Shown here piece by piece: positions 5,801-7,493 of a stretch of 7,493 bases of DNA. The number at the start of each line of letters is the position of its first letter. The first letter of the stretch is position 1. Made by a program: the position numbers and the translations under genes. This stretch comes from Streptosporangiaceae bacterium (GTDB lineage: Bacteria; Actinomycetota; Actinomycetes; Streptosporangiales; Streptosporangiaceae): positions 1 to 7,493 of the forward strand of contig JASIBM010000520.1 of assembly GCA_030045175.1 (NCBI GenBank). The letters run 5' to 3'. Under the pieces are notes generated by a model. The model searched no databases and was not told the origin of the DNA. It saw only the letters and a list, made by a program, of their open reading frames with translations.

Positions 5801-7493
5801 GTACGGTGACGACTACCTCACCACCGCGCAGGTGCAGGCGATGGCTGACCTGCTGCTGCGCGGGCTGGACAGCCTCGCCGCCGGGCGGGACCCGACGCTG
5901 GGCGAACTTGTCGCGCCGTACCGGGACGGGCTGGGCGACCCTGGCCAGGCCGCCGCCGCCCGGCTGAGCTACGTCACGATCGCGGACGGCTTCGGCCGCC
6001 AGGTGCGCGCCGCGCCAGACGCCGTCGCCGTGGTAGACGGGGACCGCGAGCTGACCTACGCGCAGCTCGACGCGTACGCGGGCGCGCTGGCCGGCGAGCT
6101 GACGGCCCGGTTCTCCCTGCCGCAGGGAGCCGGCCCGTGCCACGTGGCGCTGCGGCTGGAACCGTCGGCCGAGCACATCGTGGCGCTGCTCGCGCTGGCC
6201 CGGCTGAATGTCACGGCGGTGCCGCTCGATCCGGCCTACCCGCCCTCGCTGCTGGCTGAGATCCTGGCGCAGGTGTCGCCTGCCTGCGTGCTCGTCCCGC
6301 CTGGCAGGGCACAGGCCGCCGACGGCATCCCGCACCACCCCGTCACCCTGGCCGCGGCCGCGGGGGGGTCGCCTGCGCCGCCGTGCTGGCCTGGGGGGAC
6401 GACCCCCCAGAACCCCCCGCCCGGCTGGCCTGGGGGAACGACCCAGAACCCCCCGCCCGGCTGGCCTCCCCCGCAGGCGCCGACGGCTGGCCACGGCGTG
6501 CGGCGGCCCCTCTACGCGCTGTTCACCTCGGGATCGACCGGAACCCCGAAAGGGGTCCAGGTACCCGACCTAACCCTGTGCAACCTGCTGCAATGGCAGG
6601 CGTCGGCGGGCGGACTGCGCGGCCGGCCGGTCACGCAGCAGTTCTCGACGCTCTCCTTCGACGTGTCCTTCCAGGAGATCTTCGGCACGCTCTGCGGCGG
6701 CGGCACGCTGCACCTGATCCGCCCCGGCTGGCGGCACGACATGCCGGCGCTGCTCGACCAGCTAGAGGCGGCAGGCATCGAGCGCGTGCACATGCCCTAC
6801 GTCGCGCTCCAGTTGCTTGCCGAGCACGGCCACCGGCTTGGCCGGCATCCGTCCCGGCTGCGCGAGGTGATCACCGCTGGCGAGCAGCTCCTGTGCACCG
6901 ACGCGATCAAGGGCTGGTTCGCCGGGATGCCAGGCGCCCGGCTGTTCAACCACTACGGGCCGACCGAGACGCACGTGGTCAGCGGCCTGTGCCTGGACGG
7001 CGACCCGGCTGGCTGGCCGGACCGGCCGGCTATCGGATCGCCGGTCGCGGGCACCTGGCTGCGGGTCGTGGACGATGCCGGTCGCCCGGTCCCGCCCGGC
7101 TGCCCTGGTGACCTGCTCATCGGCGGCCTGCCTGCGGTGCCGTGCTACCTCGGCGACCCGGAGCTGAACGCGGCCCGGTTCGCCGACATGCCGGGTGCGG
7201 GCCGGTTCTACCGCAGCGGTGACCGCGCGCTCTTTGACCGGCACGGCCAGCTGCACTACCTAGGCCGCCGGGACGGCCAGGTGAAGGTGAGCGGGCACAG
7301 GCTCGAGCTCGGGCAGGTGGAGGCCGCCCTAGCCGCGCATCCGGCGGTGGTGGTGGCGGTCGTCGTCGCGCACGCCGGCGAGCTGATCGCGTGCGCCGAG
7401 ATCCGTGGCAACCCGCCGACGGCCGCCGAGCTGGTCGCGCACCTGGCCACGCGACTGCCCGCGTACGTGCGCGTCGACCGGTTCCGGAAGGTG
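2862..7493 (+). CDS. NRPS initiation protein, A-PCP-C-A..., 3' end outside window
   Basis: The frame is open from ATG 2862 to the window edge: 1544 codons, no stop. The chosen start puts adenylation-domain homology (RAPESTAVADGE) almost at the N-terminus, with no C domain ahead, so this is a starter module. A-domain 1 (about 1-505): A3 TSGTTGQPKG at 156-165, A5 NGYGPTEATTF, A7 SGD with Asp387, A10 Lys492. Its pocket D199, A200, F203, F242, I266, G268, G294, T302, F303 resembles the valine code. The PCP has GGDSL with Ser548. The C domain (about 605-1020) has SEQQRLWLL at 610, RHPALRTAF, an intact HHIAVDG (His727, His728, Asp732) and VGMFANT at 872. No epimerase or dual E/C signature is present, so L-configured donor transfer is likely. 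A-domain 2 (from about 1035) has A3 at 1222, NHYGPTETHVV and Asp1454. Its pocket D1267, V1268, Q1271, H1310, I1337, A1339, H1364, V1372, V1373 resembles the proline code. It is cut near motif A9. A repeat-derived insert of about 48 residues lies between its A2 and A3. Confidence 0.96.
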   Translation, partial: MEHRLVAGVLAVARRAPESTAVADGERRMRYRELDLASAAVAAALRRRGVRPGDAVAVRLPRSARLVVVMLGIRRLGATVVPLDAQSPPDRLRHILADSGSTALVGDGPPDELAAGTRWVAVADLIAPAGDGRDRGALPGDAGAPDEAEVAFLFYTSGTTGQPKGVEVLDAGITRLARTGYIDLAEGARYACLSNPAFDALSFEVWTPLLTGGCCVMLDDETIAAPRELASALRRERIDAMFVTAALFNAVAQAVPDCFATVGQVIVGGEQLNAGLIRRWYARNPSSGTQLYNGYGPTEATTFSLSYPIPRDFAGDMIPVGRPLPGTRALLVADDSRLADPGEVAELYIGGEAVAAGYRNLPAETASRFVRLPWHDGGTDRFYRSGDLVRQGADGLVVYLGRVDRQVKVRGFRIEPEEVERRLAAHPAVGQAHVRTREDPAGGPRELLAYLVADNGLSYAELDRHMAATLPAYMRPHRIYLVDALPRTANGKVDGEALLAREHLPWRPDGADPAASAWQQEVIDLVAEVLGTASLRPGDSFLAVGGDSLGSLRLRFAIRERWGCDLPQALVLGADLAGIAEAVTAARTAAELPYPALDDPTGARSAPATSEQQRLWLLGQQDPSSCAYNVGVAFRLAGPVDEGRLRTAVCRLIERHPALRTAFEPTADGLRQRVGEPYDPWLDPGPGDWRAVARRLHATPFDLSQRRLMRACWLPGHAGGTLLLLAHHIAVDGWSLTVLFGELSADYAGEPVPDGAPTPLDYAAWQAEWFGSPPYQAHRAALRDHYTTADEAGEPLAPDPAAGPGRPRLLVTSIAPPRRAALGELAAWLRLTTFELLLGLFSWSAYGVTGRTRPRVASPVAGRPAAELAASVGMFANTVILPLAVAPAERLRAQLRRHAANVRAVLDRQDVALAHAVDDHDFRSGGPLFDFMVVLDNTDFGALRLPGCDAAPAWLAPAGVKCPLTLSVVQHGGGLDCLWEYGDDYLTTAQVQAMADLLLRGLDSLAAGRDPTLGELVAPYRDGLGDPGQAAAARLSYVTIADGFGRQVRAAPDAVAVVDGDRELTYAQLDAYAGALAGELTARFSLPQGAGPCHVALRLEPSAEHIVALLALARLNVTAVPLDPAYPPSLLAEILAQVSPACVLVPPGRAQAADGIPHHPVTLAAAAGGSPAPPCWPGGTTPQNPPPGWPGGTTQNPPPGWPPPQAPTAGHGVRRPLYALFTSGSTGTPKGVQVPDLTLCNLLQWQASAGGLRGRPVTQQFSTLSFDVSFQEIFGTLCGGGTLHLIRPGWRHDMPALLDQLEAAGIERVHMPYVALQLLAEHGHRLGRHPSRLREVITAGEQLLCTDAIKGWFAGMPGARLFNHYGPTETHVVSGLCLDGDPAGWPDRPAIGSPVAGTWLRVVDDAGRPVPPGCPGDLLIGGLPAVPCYLGDPELNAARFADMPGAGRFYRSGDRALFDRHGQLHYLGRRDGQVKVSGHRLELGQVEAALAAHPAVVVAVVVAHAGELIACAEIRGNPPTAAELVAHLATRLPAYVRVDRFRKV
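6383..6466 (+). repeat. GC-rich hairpin repeat, copy 2, tandemly expanded inside an A domain
   Basis: Bases 6383-6439 match copy 1 in the opposite orientation. The element is duplicated here: unit 1 is 6388-6426 (39 bases) and unit 2 is 6427-6462 (36 bases), followed by the start of a third unit (GGCCT). The length difference is one codon, so the gene 2 frame is kept and reads WPGGTTPQNPPPG then WPGGTTQNPPPG. The alternative +1 frame reads LAWGDDPPEPPARLA then WGNDPEPPARLA, matching the minus-strand frame of copy 1. The insert lies between core motifs A2 and A3 of the second A domain, probably as a surface loop. Confidence 0.88.
6391..6410 (+). other. 8 bp hairpin in repeat copy 2
   Basis: CTGGGGGG (6391-6398), loop ACGA, CCCCCCAG (6403-6410) is a perfect 8 bp stem. 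It is the same hairpin core as in copy 1, extended by two pairs. Unit 2 of the repeat has a weaker version, CTGGG at 6430-6434 pairing with CCCAG at 6442-6446. The conserved hairpin suggests a REP-like element, although it lies in coding sequence. Confidence 0.6.

Noticed and set aside
6388..6462. CRISPR-like array
   Set aside because: Two adjacent degenerate units without spacers, inside an open reading frame.
4449..6494. 681-codon open frame on the minus strand
   Set aside because: It lies opposite the conserved PCP, C and A motifs of gene 2, has Arg/Gly/Gln-rich low-complexity content and no recognisable domain. Such antisense frames are normal in very GC-rich coding DNA.
6363..6510. Frameshift or pseudogene at the A2-A3 insert
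   Set aside because: Reading codon by codon through the repeat keeps the same frame, and A3 (FTSGSTGTPKG) follows directly without a stop.
6383..7111. 242-codon plus-strand open frame starting in the repeat
   Set aside because: After the repeat peptide it is an Arg/Ala/Pro-rich shadow of the A domain, while the gene 2 frame carries all conserved motifs.

Overview
The window is a very GC-rich stretch (strong G/C preference at third codon positions) of the kind found in actinomycetes. It is almost entirely filled by two large nonribosomal peptide synthetase (NRPS) genes on the + strand. Both are cut by the window edges. I saw no RNA gene, transposase, CRISPR array or non-NRPS gene.

Region 1 (1-2877) is the 3' end of an NRPS gene. 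It holds the tail of a condensation (C) domain, a complete adenylation (A) domain, a peptidyl carrier protein (PCP) and a type I thioesterase (TE). This is a chain-terminating module. Region 2 (2862-7493, open at the right edge) is a second NRPS that begins directly with an A domain, with no C domain before it. Its order is A-PCP-C-A..., the layout of a chain-initiating protein. Its ATG lies inside the end of gene 1, a 16-base overlap, so the two are probably co-transcribed and translationally coupled. The terminating protein is therefore encoded upstream of the starter protein, and gene order does not follow assembly order.

Binding-pocket residues read by hand against the GrsA A domain suggest a valine-like pocket for the starter module (D-A-F-F-I-G-G-T-F) and a proline-like pocket for the next module (D-V-Q-H-I-A-H-V-V). 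The terminating module has a code I do not recognise (D-V-Q-Y-L-G-G-N-Y). The working model is Val, then a Pro-like residue, then unseen modules, then X, then TE release.

The least ordinary feature is a short GC-rich, hairpin-forming repeat present twice in opposite orientation. One copy forms the C-terminal tail of the TE protein next to the start of gene 2. The other, tandemly expanded, is inserted in frame between core motifs A2 and A3 of the second A domain of gene 2. Right after the first copy lies the only in-frame TTA codon I could find in either gene, and it shares a base with the ATG of gene 2. A 12-base tandem repeat also codes for the PCP-TE linker. The enzymes themselves look like ordinary, intact NRPS modules. 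The unusual content is in the repeats and the gene junction.
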